From Isoetes taiwanensis (taxonomy: Eukaryota > Streptophyta > Lycopodiopsida > Isoetales > Isoetaceae): a stretch of 64,000 nt of DNA. The position numbers and the translations under genes were made by a program. The stretch spans positions 7,983,700 through 8,047,699 of the forward strand of contig JAJEKV010000050.1 of NCBI GenBank assembly GCA_021234155.1. Direction: 5' to 3'. This document shows positions 37,660 to 46,937 of the stretch, piece after piece (the stretch's first letter is position 1; each line of letters starts with the position of its first letter). The notes under the pieces are model-generated. The model was not told the origin of the DNA. It saw only the letters and a list, made by a program, of their open reading frames with translations, and ran no database searches.

Positions 37660-38995
37660 TATTTCCCCCGAACTTTTGATGAGAACCTGGGTTCTCATCA
37701 CTCTTCCCAATGGAATGTTTGATTTTTACTTTGGGTTTTGGTTCTCGTTGAAGCAAGGTGCCATAATGAATAAGCATATTTTTCTTTGTCAAGAAATCAT
37801 TTATAAAGTTGCCTTGTTGGTCTATATGGCCCTGTTCATAACAATGTGCCCATATGAATGGATTTGCCTTGAACTTGGATTGCTCAAGATAAATCATATC
37901 TTTAGCATTCTTCATGCCATACTTGTTTGCATTCTTTACGATTTGGAGTTCTTTAATATGAGGTCCTATAGTGACATTAACTTTTGGGACCACTTTTTCA
38001 TTTGATAACATATTGCTCTCTTTATATGTAAGATTCTCTCTTTGGAGTTCTTTAAGGATTGGAGGTATTCTCACAATATTATAGATAGCAACATTTGTTG
38101 CCAAATTTTCATCATCTGTAACATGTATTTCAATCGCTTGAGCGCAAGTTTTTTCCTCAATCCAAGTTTCCACCTTGCTTCCATACAGTGGATGATCAAA
38201 CATATATTTGATTTCATTGCAATCAAATATCCTCTCAATTTCCTCTTTGAAGAATTCTAATTCATTTATATTCCCATTTTGAAGCTCTTGAGTTTCTATA
38301 GGATTATCAAGGATCAATTCATCATTTTCTATTTTTGATGCCTCAATCTCATTGCTTATAGATTTGCCACATTCACCTGAATTTACATAGTCACATGTAC
38401 TATGCATCTCATGACAACTTTCTTCAAGTATATATTCCTCCATTTCTTTAATCCCTTGTGCCTCATTATACACATAGGGCTCTAGTTCTAGTTCATCATG
38501 CTTCATAGCACCTAGAACTCTAGTAACCACAACAGCTCTCTCGACTGCTTGGTTTAATGTAGGAGGGTTTTCTAGTTGTAACATCTGGCATACTTCAAAT
38601 GGAAATCCATTAATATACCATTCAACAATGTCTTCTTCATGTGGCCTAGGTTGCATTTCTGCAACTATATCTTGAATTCTCAAAGCAAACTCTCGAGGAT
38701 GTTCTCCTTCCTCAATTTTAATTGCATCCAATATTTTTCTACATTCTCTGTAAGATAATTCTTCTTGGAACATGGAAATAAAATAACTTTTCATTTCATT
38801 CCATGTATACATAGAGTCAATATTTGAGTACATCAGGTTAGCGGCTACACCCTGCAAGGTTGTTGGGAAGATCAACACCCTTATAGAGTCTTCGTCATGA
38901 CTATTTAACATGCTTAAAGCCTCGAATTGCTTTACATGAGTTTTTGCTTTCACCTTGTTACGGTTTTGATTGTAAGTAGGATAGTTGAAAAACAT
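37418..38995 (-). CDS. gag: retrotransposon gag protein, 525 codons, intact frame
   Basis: An ATG at 38993-38995 opens a single frame with the Retrotrans_gag fold signatures KQFEALSMLN, VAANLMYSNI, TWNEMKSYFI, YRECRKILDA and GEHPREFALRIQDI (about residues 20-170). Gag forms the particle that packages element RNA. An acidic linker follows, then a degenerate knuckle-like CYEQGH near residue 385, with no full CCHC visible. The frame crosses the polypurine tract and ends inside the 3' LTR, so the last roughly 80 residues come from LTR sequence. The intact frame in a young element suggests gag is still selected or very recently active. The start may lie further upstream if the leader is spliced. 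Confidence 0.85.
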   Translation of the reverse strand: MFFNYPTYNQNRNKVKAKTHVKQFEALSMLNSHDEDSIRVLIFPTTLQGVAANLMYSNIDSMYTWNEMKSYFISMFQEELSYRECRKILDAIKIEEGEHPREFALRIQDIVAEMQPRPHEEDIVEWYINGFPFEVCQMLQLENPPTLNQAVERAVVVTRVLGAMKHDELELEPYVYNEAQGIKEMEEYILEESCHEMHSTCDYVNSGECGKSISNEIEASKIENDELILDNPIETQELQNGNINELEFFKEEIERIFDCNEIKYMFDHPLYGSKVETWIEEKTCAQAIEIHVTDDENLATNVAIYNIVRIPPILKELQRENLTYKESNMLSNEKVVPKVNVTIGPHIKELQIVKNANKYGMKNAKDMIYLEQSKFKANPFIWAHCYEQGHIDQQGNFINDFLTKKNMLIHYGTLLQREPKPKVKIKHSIGKSDENPGSHQKFGGNMLGVFHPLNALALWLLNLKTLSLLAWVHIIKCYSYSYWSMSVILLHHCHVIDPWEKAQRRNTKTTLGPCHVPHHCHVIAT

Positions 38996-38999
38996 TTTA

Positions 39000-40424
39000 T
39001 TTTTCTTTTTCTCCCTTTTTAATGGCTTGCCATAGCAAGATCATCCTTTGTTTTCTTTGGTTTCTTTATTTATCACTAAAGATGTTTGGTTCAAAACCTA
39101 TGTTGTTAAAAATATTCTCAAGTTCAGACCCCCAAGGTTCAAAATATAGTTCAAATATTTTGGCGTTTTTATATTCTATGAAACTTTACCGTTTACTTTT
39201 ATTTTATTTTTATTTTTTTTCACTTCCTTGGATAGGGGTCTTGTCTTCGAAAAACAAAAACTTCACATCTTTGGAGTTGAACTCGTGATCACTTGGTTGA
39301 ATGAAAGGCCAGAACTTATCCAAAGAACGTTGAATTTCAATGTTTTATTCTACTTTAGGTTCGAAATTTTCTTTATTCCCCTCTTTCATCATTTTTTTTT
39401 TCCCTTTTGCGCGCGGCCGGCCGTTTCAGCGTCCCTTCTATTGCTTCCGATTCCTTCTTCCTTGCACAATGCGGCGATGGCAACACGGGCTATGGCCGAA
39501 GGAGATACTAGGGTTAGAAAACTACCGTGTAAAGCTCGTTATGGTAGCAAATGTGTTAGGCTTTGAACATCCGGCATACAAGTTGTTTTCTTTTCTTTTC
39601 TTTTCAAGATTGTAGGGAGGGCCATGGCAGACATAAAGGTTTCTTTTGGATGCAGGTCATGGCAAGGTTATATTTTAGGGCGGTTTTCCTTCAGGGATTG
39701 TAAGCACGGGTCATGGGCAGGGTTTAGCTTCTTTTGCATGTAAGAACAGGCTTTATATGCAGAGGGCATATTGGGTATCATATATGTATCATCAGACGAA
39801 TTTAGGCAAAGGATAAATGGCAACAACATTTCATGGAACCGGCATTTCATAGATTTGGATAGATATAATTTACGCAACTGTGTGCGTAAAACACACTTTC
39901 TTTGGAGCACTTTAAACTTCGCAATTGCACATTTAATGATGTTTATCTTTTTGCAGTATTGCTTCCTTATCTGCACACAAAAATGTGCCTACGTTCCGGG
40001 AATGTGCTTCAAACTTATTTTCAGAATTTCTCAATGGGCTACAAGTTTTATTTCGGAATGCATCACAGGCTGAGTATTTCTTTAGATTGCTTTTGATTTC
40101 TTCTTTCATCTATTTGCTTTATTTCTTGTAATATGGGACCTAGCAGTGCTGGGTCTCTAAAAAAAATTCAAGAAGCAAATTTGTTTCCAGTCTTAGAAAT
40201 CATTATGGTCTCAAATTTACATGAGATTTCAACCTGCAGTGCAGATTGCACTTTTATTTTCTTGAATGTTGCACTTTATTTTCTTGAATGTTGTTAGATA
40301 GATTGCACTTGTATTGTTATTGATATATAGAACATGGAGATTGTAATTCGTTTGAAACTTTGTTGAAACATGTGGCCAAACTGCACTTTGATTGGATCAA
40401 GAAACATTGCTGAAACGTCCAAGG
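39000..40424. other. 1.4 kb leader of the gag-only element, origin unknown
   Basis: Between the PBS and gag there is no retroviral protein. On the + strand, antisense to gag, the segment looks gene-like. A pyrimidine-rich stretch and GC-rich patch (39395-39480) precede ATG codons, several TTTTGCAG-type acceptors follow, and an open frame of about 110 codons covers 39740-40073. I do not recognise the protein. It could be captured host sequence or simply leader. Confidence 0.5.
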
Positions 40425-40442
40425 TCCCCGGCAACGGCGCCA
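40425..40442 (-). other. primer-binding site, tRNA-Asp type
   Basis: Three bases inside the 5' LTR the minus strand reads TGGCGCCGTTGCCGGGGA. This is the complement of the tRNA-Asp 3' end used by several plant Ty3/gypsy lineages. It places the element with gypsy rather than copia retrotransposons. Confidence 0.88.
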
Positions 40443-40445
40443 AAA

Positions 40446-41000
40446 TGTTAAGGGAAAATCTCCCTTTCAAGACAGAATTCAAGACCTTGGACTTGGCCCG
40501 AAGGCCTTCATCAGCACACAAACTAAGACACTTAACTCTGCCTCTCACCCAGAATTAAGATAATCAAAAGCACACTTACATCCACATTTACATTACAAGA
40601 ACATCACAAAAGATACTCAAACTGCACTTCTTTATTGAAATTAACAAGATACAACAAGAACACCTACATGATCATGGTCTTCAACTAATGATCTCTCTCT
40701 CACTCCATACATGATCCTCTTTAGTCATGTAAAATGCCTATTTATAAACAAGAATGGTCTAGGTGGCAATGACATGGCAGTGATGTGGCACATGACATGG
40801 ACCAAGGGTAGTTTTTGTGTTTCTTCTTTGTGCCTTTTCCCATGGATCAATGACATGGCAATGATGTAGGAGGATCACTGACATGGACCAATAGGAATAT
40901 GAATAACATTTGATGATGTGGACCCATGCCAATAATGATAGTGCCTTTAAATTTAATAGCCATAGTGCTAATGCATTCAAAGGGTGGAAAACCCCTAACA
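40446..41000 (-). repeat. 5' LTR of the gag-only element
   Basis: This is 555 bp. It matches the other LTR except for C in place of T in the GTG(T/C)CTTTAAATT stretch at about 40944. Near-identity implies a recent insertion. Confidence 0.95.
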
Positions 41001-41189
41001 AGTTGCTCTTGTGCAGCAGAAGATCTACCATGTCGCCCAACTGGCCGTTGGTCTGTGTCCTCGGGCAAGAAGTTGCCCACAAATGCCTCGTGGGTTTCTA
41101 AATTAGCACCTTTGGGAAATTGCCTATGAAGACGGCATAAAAAATTTATGCACCACCTCAAAATAGTAAAAATCAATTAAGCTCCTCTC

Positions 41190-41288
41190 CTGGTAGTAAT
41201 ACGCCTGCTGCTCTCTCTTTGTACTTGGGTCCCATAGGCCAGTTGGTCTCCGTGGACGATAAAATCATATTCTATTCTATTCTATTCT
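41190..41288 (+). mobile_element. very short LINE 3' end with TTCTA tail
   Basis: TAGTAATACGCCTGCTG, GGGTCCCATAGGCCAGTTGG, TCTCCGTGGACGATAAAA and (TTCTA)n match the last 100 bp of the LINE at 35054-36617 closely. It represents an extreme 5' truncation. It lies in a segment that copy A of the UGT duplication lacks. Confidence 0.85.
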
Positions 41289-41621
41289 CATGGCAAAATA
41301 TACCGTTTTTAATACAATACCATACCAACATCATAGTCCTAACCATTGCCAAAACACCCTCCCACAATACAAAACGAATTGGGCACACTATATATTGATG
41401 CATTTTTTATGAATCCATGATGTGTTATCACTATATTGATGCATTTTTTACGAATCAGTGATGTGTTATCAAGCTGTTGAGGCCATGAAGCTAGAGTTTT
41501 GCCCAAACAATGCACAAAATACTCAAATTTGAAGGATACACCAAAAATATACCAAATACTCACATTTGAAGGATGTACAAAAATACACCAACTATTCACA
41601 TTTGAAGAAAGGCTACACAAT

Positions 41622-42547
41622 TTACCTAAATCCACGGTGGAGATCTCGTACAAGATTCTCCAGATTCCTCCTAGATTCGCCGGACTCCATAGCCATATCT
41701 CTCAGATAACACACATTGGCCCGTAGAATCTCTCCTTCACAGCCCTCCACAACAGACTTAATCACACCAGCAACTTCCGACCGATCCAAACCTCTATTTC
41801 TATTATCAGAGCCAGCTTTGTTAAGCCGGACAGCGATTTTCCAATGCTCCACCATTAATCTGCAGCCCAGAAATTGATCGCCCCCCTGCGGCCAAGCTAT
41901 CATCGGCATAGCCAAACATATGCTTTCCATTCCATATGTTATAAACGCTGCCACAGCTCTGTGCTCCAAAATTTCACTCTGCGGTGCCCAATTCACCACC
42001 ATCCCCTGTTTTTCTCCTTCCCTGTACCGATTCAAAAAATTCTTCAGCATTTTTTATTCGGTTTCTACCCCCAGATCCGCCCTGAAGCTCCATAAAAACG
42101 GTTGCTTGCTTAATTCCAACCCAATTGCTAGCTCTTCCAATTGATCCGGCGGTATCTTTGCAAGCGTCCCAAATGCTATGTATACCACCGATTTGGGTTT
42201 CTGTTTTTCTAGCCATTCCAGAATTTGATTTGCTGGATTTGAACCAGATTTTGAGCTCTGATCTTCGGAATATTTGGGCGTAATGCCATTTTTTGCAGAT
42301 GCCAAGAATAGGGGCCCGATTGGATGGATTGGAAGCTCTTTTCTCATTGCGTCGAAGGTCTCTTTCTCCAATTCGTAGAAGGAATTGACTAAAATGCGAT
42401 TTGTTTCTGCCATTCTTCTGGTTTGTCTGATGAAAAAGAACCAGAACATGCCTCCCAGGACTGGATTATGAGGCAAACAGGGAAAATCTGATTGATGAAT
42501 TGGTGGCAATCTAGGTACATCTGATATCAGTTCTGGACCCTTGCAAT
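41622..42547 (-). pseudogene. UGT copy B, exon 2 (main part)
   Basis: This is the C-terminal two thirds of a family 1 UDP-glycosyltransferase. It encodes GPELISDVPRLPPIHQSDFP, then LVNSFYELEKETFDAM, HPIGPLF, LEWLEKQKPKSVVYIAFGT and the interdomain region. It ends at TAA 41622-41624 after LVRDLHRGFR. Two lesions destroy function: an in-frame TAA at 42054-42056, and a 21-base deletion that removes HCGWNSL from the PSPG box (FIT directly followed by YGMES). Copy A keeps that motif. The first 15 bases of the exon are separated from it by the copia element. Confidence 0.9.
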
Positions 42548-42880
42548 TGTTGCATATATAGCCTTTACAGATGTCATGTAGCAGCAGCATGAAGCAACAA
42601 ATGGGAAACCATGCATGCGGGCATGGCATGCGGGATAGTTGCATGCGGGCATGGCAGATAGTATAAGAGGAGACTCACGGAAGCGGAAGCGGGGAGTGAG
42701 AAGCAAGGGAGCGGTGCATCCTGGGTGGAACAATCCAGTGATTGGATTGAGAGGTGAAGTAGCTGAATTGCAGGTGGCTTTTGGTGGAGTCTTGTTTATT
42801 ATTGAAGGGATAGAGCTTGGGGCTCTACCGTATACATACAGCCAGAAGAGGCGTTGTGGCAATCTGCTTTTAGAATAACG
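42548..42880 (+). repeat. 5' LTR of the copia element in UGT
   Basis: It starts TGTTGC after the GCAAT target repeat. The TATA-like AGTATAAGAGG lies at about 42660. Its end is less clear (AATAACG where the other LTR has TCTAACA). A GCATGCGGGCATGGCA direct repeat occurs inside both LTRs. Confidence 0.9.
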
Positions 42881-42881
42881 C

Positions 42882-42893
42882 TGGTATCGAGCA
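42882..42893 (+). other. primer-binding site, initiator tRNA-Met type
   Basis: TGGTATCGAGCA, one or two bases after the 5' LTR, matches the usual plant copia PBS TGGTATCAGAGC with one base missing. The second copia element of this window has the full motif. Confidence 0.8.
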
Positions 42894-42939
42894 CAAGAAC
42901 ACTTCGGTCATCTTCACAGATTGTCCGAAGACCGGAGGA

Positions 42940-43698
42940 TTGTTTTTGTTACCCGGTTTCAAGGAGGACATGGCAAGCATACAGAGTAGCTTGTTAATGT
43001 GTGTAAGGGAGAATAGGTGGAGCCGTGCTTATGGACGGCAGATGGTTGAATTCAATAGAGAACTTGCAATTGAGAAAGAGAACCTGGGAATGATTGGAAC
43101 AATTGCAAATGTGCAGAGGAGAACTCATGTATTGACCATCGACTCTGGAGCAGAAGTTTCAGTGGTAAGCTCACCAAGAATGCTGCGTCATATTAAAACC
43201 AATAAAAAGCATGTAGTCAAGATGGGAAATGGAGTTCTTCAGGGTGTACATGGGCACGGGAATCTAGAATTGACAAGGGAAGGTAAAACTATTCTTAATG
43301 TGCCGAGAGCATTATATGTCCCGGGTATGTTATTTAATCTGGTTTCTGTAGCAGATTTAGTAGATGATGGTTATGAATTAAGATTTCATAAGACTGGGTG
43401 CAAGTTCATAAAAGATGGTGTGAAGACCTTTGAGGCACAAAGGAACGGAAAGCTGTTTGAATTGGATGCAGAGGTTATCAATAAAGTTTCTGTTATGGAT
43501 GATCTGCATACATGGCATCTTAGAATGGGGCATGTCAATTATAACAGTATTCAAATTGCACAGAAACATAAGTTGTTAGATGGGTTGATATTTAATAATG
43601 AAGATCATGGCGTGTGTGAGGCATGTATGCTTGGAAAGCAAGCTAGACTTCCCTTTAAAAATAAAGGACGGCGAGCAAACCGAAGTTGCTTGAATTAG
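42940..43698 (+). pseudogene. copia protease and GAG pre-integrase segment
   Basis: The protease active site is TIDSGAEVSVV (DSG at about residues 68-70 of the frame). It is followed by the ALYVPGMLFNLVSVADL strand region. The pre-integrase zinc-binding motif WHLRMGHVN...CEACMLGKQ is complete. Only about 60 codons separate the protease from the PBS, so the capsid part of gag is gone. A frameshift after the RSCLN codons ends the frame where integrase should begin. Confidence 0.85.
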
Positions 43699-45021
43699 TG
43701 CATTCTCGACGTGTGTGGACCTATGCAAACACGAGCCTTGGGGAAAATCATATTTTGCCACTTTTATAGATGATTGTAGCAGCACGCATTCAAATGTTAT
43801 TATCTTCGCACAAAAAGATCAAGTATATGATGCTTTTCGGCTTTATGTCGCGGGAGGTAGAGCGAGAAACATCCAAACGTGTAAAATCATTGAGGTCGAT
43901 TCTGAGGAGAATACAGTCAAGTGAATTCACAAAGTTTCGTCATGTGTGTGGTATTAGAAGACAAGACACATGTCGATATACACCGCAGCAGAACGGGTAG
44001 CGTAACGTAAGAACCGCACCATAATGGATGCGCTAGATGCATGTTGAAACATGCGTGATTGCCTAACTTTTATGGGGAGAAGCAAGAGTCGCAGCCCGCT
44101 ATGTGCGTAACAAGGTTGCCCACAAACCGCATTGAAGGGAGCAAATTCGAGGAGAAGTGGTCTGGAAGAAGGCAGTCCGTCGATCGATTGAGGGTCTACG
44201 GATGTTTAGCGTACATGCTCGTGCCAGAGGAGCTGCGGAGGAAGTTGGATGATCGAAGTATCCCCACTTTTCTAGTAGGGTATGATGAGGAGGCGAACGG
44301 CTATAGGCTATATGAACCTGTGACCCATAAAGTTTATGTTAGCAGGGATGTTGAATTTGATGAAAGAATACTCTATAAGGATAGGAAATCTTTGACAGTG
44401 CAGGAAGCAGCGGAATGGATACCAATAGACGATCTAGAGAAGGATGCGGAGAAGATCAAGGAGACAGTAGCGGAACCAGATGTAGTAATAAGCGATGACT
44501 CAGATGATGAGCCGGATGGGGTGCATGAGACCATAGAGGTCAACAGTGCACCACATACACCGGAGGCAGAGCACGAGGAGGAGGCAGAGCACGAGGAGGT
44601 GCATGAGGCTCTTGTGCCAGATGTGCAAGAAGAAGTGCATGAAGGAAGGCAAGAAGACATTGAAAGTAGAACAAGGGGGAGATCCACACGTCGTACAGAG
44701 GTGGAACGGCTTAAGGCAGAACTTCCTTTTGATGCAGATGCTTATGGCAAAACAAAGCGAGTTCCAAAACCGAAGATAATATCTTGTGTGGTGGAGCCCA
44801 AGACAGTAGAACAAGCTGTGATGGGAGCTGATTCCCTCAAATGGAAGGAGGCTATGGAGAGTGAGTTGAAATCATTTGAAGAAACTGGAACATATGAATT
44901 AGTGTCACGTCCGAGGAGCAAAAATGTGGTTGGCAGTAAGTGGCTCTTCAAAATAAAGAGAAATGCTGATGGATCAGTAGAAAGGTATAAAGCTCGGCTA
45001 GTAGCAAAGGGATACACTTAG
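43699..45021 (+). pseudogene. copia integrase remnants and start of RT
   Basis: Integrase motifs appear in shifting frames: FATFIDDCS at about 43755 and TPQQNG at about 43980. From 44059 one frame runs through GCLAYMLVPEELRRKLD and FLVGYDEEANGYRLYEP, an acidic linker rich in HEE repeats, and the RT entry WKEAMESELKSFEETGTYEL to VAKGYT. It ends in TAG at 45019-45021, where the family has Gln. The catalytic core of integrase is not intact. Confidence 0.8.
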
Positions 45022-45111
45022 GAAGAAGGAGTAGACTATACAGATACTTTTTCACCCATAGTCAAGGTGACTAGTCTAAGAACCCTGATAGCATTAGCAG
45101 TTTAGAACGAT

Positions 45112-46349
45112 ATGGAGATAGAGCATATGGACGTGAAGACGGCTTTCTTAAATGGAGAACTAGAAGAAGAGATCTATATGGAGCAGCCTGAAGGATATGA
45201 GCAGGGGAAGAATATGGTGTGCAGACTGAAAAAAGCGATATACGGCTTGAGACAAGCATCTAGGCAATGGTATGTTTGCATGAATAAGTTTTTGCTTTCA
45301 ATTGGGTTTAGAAAGTTGAAAACGGAAGGCAATCTATACATGTGGAAAGAAGGGGACAAGTGCTTGATTATGGCACTTTATGTTGATGATTGTGTCATAG
45401 TCAGTAATGACAAATCATACCTAGAGAGATGCAAAGTGTTATTGAAGAGACGATTCCGAATAACAGAACTAGGTGAGCTCAAGAAACTGTTGGGTATGGA
45501 GGTCAGAAGGAATAGGAAAAAGGGGGAGCTTGCTTTGACGCAAGAGCAGGATATCAAAAAGGCTTTGGTCCGATACAGAATGGCAGATTGCAATATATCA
45601 AAAACACCCCTTGTACCAGATACAAAAATTAGCAGAAGATGTGCCCGAAACTTGGCTGAACAAAGGAAATGAAAAAGGTGCCAGATCGTGCATTGATAGG
45701 CTCGCTATTACATATTGCCAACAGCACAAGGCCAGATATCTCTTATGCAGTTAACTTGCTCAGTCGTTTTTGCAACAATCCAGGACGAGAGCATTGGATA
45801 GCGGCCAAAAGGGTATTGAGATATTTGAAGGGTACTTTGCATGATGGTATTCTCTTCACCAAGAGTGAAGAAAAGGGCTTAACAGGTTATGCCGATGCGT
45901 AGGGGGAGGAGATGGATGACGTGAAGTCAACTTCGGGTTATGTGTGCAAATTAGGTAATGCTGCTATATCTTGGGGGTGTAAGAAGCAGGAATGTGTAGC
46001 CAAATCTAGCGCAGAAGCAGAATATGTAGCAGTATCACAGGCGGCCTCTGAAATAATTTGGTTACACAGAATGCTCAAGGAGTTGGGATGTTTGTTGCCG
46101 AGTGCTACCAAGCTATACTGTGATAACAAGAGCGGAGTGGCGATGACTAAAAATCCAGTTCATCATTCTCGTACTAAACACATTGAAATACACCATCACT
46201 TCATACGGGATGAAGTCGAAAAAGGGGAGATAGATGTGACTTATATCCCCACAAAATTGCAGCAGGCGGACATGTTCACTAAGGCTCTATCTGAACCTAA
46301 GTTGATGGATGCTAAAACCCAGGTCGGAGTTGTGGAGTGTAAAGGCTAA
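45112..46349 (+). pseudogene. copia reverse transcriptase and RNase H, broken
   Basis: RT motifs are [31 protein letters not shown] and the catalytic [10 protein letters not shown], followed by [15 protein letters not shown] further stop (TAG, 45103-45105) precedes this segment. A frame change occurs at about 45665, and another stop at 45900-45902 lies where RNase H has ADADW. RNase H continues with VKSTSGYVCKLGN, SSAEAEYVAVSQAASE, YCDNKSG and KHIEIHHHFIRDEV, and ends at 46349 just before the purine tract. Confidence 0.88.
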
Positions 46350-46358
46350 GGGGGAGTA

Positions 46359-46699
46359 TGTTGCATATATAGCCTTTACACATGTCATGTAGCAGCAGCA
46401 TGAAGCAACAAATGGGAAACCATGCATGCGGGCATGGCATGCGGGATAGTTGCATGCGGGCATGGCAGATAGTATAAGAGGAGACTCACGGAAGGGGAAG
46501 CGGGGAGTGAGAAGCAAGGGAGCGGTGCATCCTGGGTGGAACAATCCAGTGATTGGATTGAGAGGTGAAGTAGCTGAATTGCAGGTGGCTTTTGGTGGAG
46601 TCTTGTTTATTATTGAAGGGATAGAGCTTGGGCTCTCGGCTGTACATACAGCAGAAGAGTGCGGTTGTGGCAAGCCAGAGTACTGCTTAGAATCTAACA
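46359..46699 (+). repeat. 3' LTR of the copia element in UGT
   Basis: It starts TGTTGC after the purine tract and ends AATCTAACA next to the second GCAAT. It aligns with the 5' LTR over its whole length except the last 60 bp. Confidence 0.9.
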
Positions 46700-46719
46700 G
46701 CAATTTTGTTGATACTTAG
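46700..46719 (-). pseudogene. UGT copy B, first bases of exon 2, split off by the copia insertion
   Basis: An acceptor TTTTCATGTTGCAG on the minus strand ends at 46720. The following CT AAG TAT CAA CAA is in phase with exon 1, whose last base is 46938. It is also in phase, across the insertion, with exon 2. The last five bases (46700-46704) are the target-site duplication shared with 42543-42547, so the element interrupts coding sequence and not the intron. Confidence 0.85.
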
Positions 46720-46937
46720 CTGCAACATGAAAATTTAGCAAAACTTGATTCCAAAGAGACAATATGCTCGAAAATCGAGAATTAAAGAAGTTTCCAGAGC
46801 TGAATCGAATTCGCAAAAACATTTATGACCCACAGAGCAGACACAAGACAGAATTTTCGGATTGAAATCGGAAGCGGTATGATCTAAAACAAGAAAAAAC
46901 CGACCAGCCCAAGTATGAATGCGAAGAAAAAACTTAC

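Larger units (their letters stand above)
37105..41000 (-). mobile_element. young gag-only LTR retrotransposon (TR-GAG-like), 3896 bp
   Basis: Two 555 bp LTRs (37105-37659 and 40446-41000) differ by eye at one position only. They begin TGTTA and end TAACA. The 5 bp target duplication AGTTG flanks the element at 37100-37104 and 41001-41005, and copy A carries the unoccupied site (AGCTG) near 33421-33425. In the minus orientation the primer-binding site follows the 5' LTR and the polypurine tract precedes the 3' LTR. The interior encodes only a gag protein. No protease, RT, RNase H or integrase is present, so movement must depend on proteins from another element. Confidence 0.93.
36682..42050. 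repeat. UGT locus duplication, copy B (3' flank and start of exon 2)
   Basis: This is the partner of 32918-35053. It is interrupted by the gag LTR element (37105-41000) and by about 250 bp near 41081-41330 that includes a LINE 3' end. It retains the empty site of the hAT-like element. Homology continues into UGT exon 2, where copy A stops. Confidence 0.85.
42548..46699 (+). mobile_element. Ty1/copia retrotransposon inserted in UGT exon 2, degraded
   Basis: The 5' LTR is 42548-42880 and the 3' LTR 46359-46699. Both begin TGTTGCATATATAGCC. The target duplication GCAAT lies at 42543-42547 and 46700-46704. The PBS TGGTATCGAGC follows the 5' LTR, and a purine tract AAGGGGGAG precedes the 3' LTR. 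The domain order protease, GAG pre-integrase, integrase, RT, RNase H is that of copia. Almost all of gag is missing and the polyprotein is broken in several places. The first 270 bp of the LTRs agree at nearly every position, while the last 60 bp are much more divergent. Confidence 0.93.

Noticed and set aside
37676-38260. Plus-strand frames across the gag gene
   Set aside because: They are antisense shadows of an intact, recognisable gag on the minus strand.
44373-44814. Minus-strand Ser/Cys-rich frames of 104 codons
   Set aside because: They are shadows of the acidic linker between integrase and RT of the copia element.
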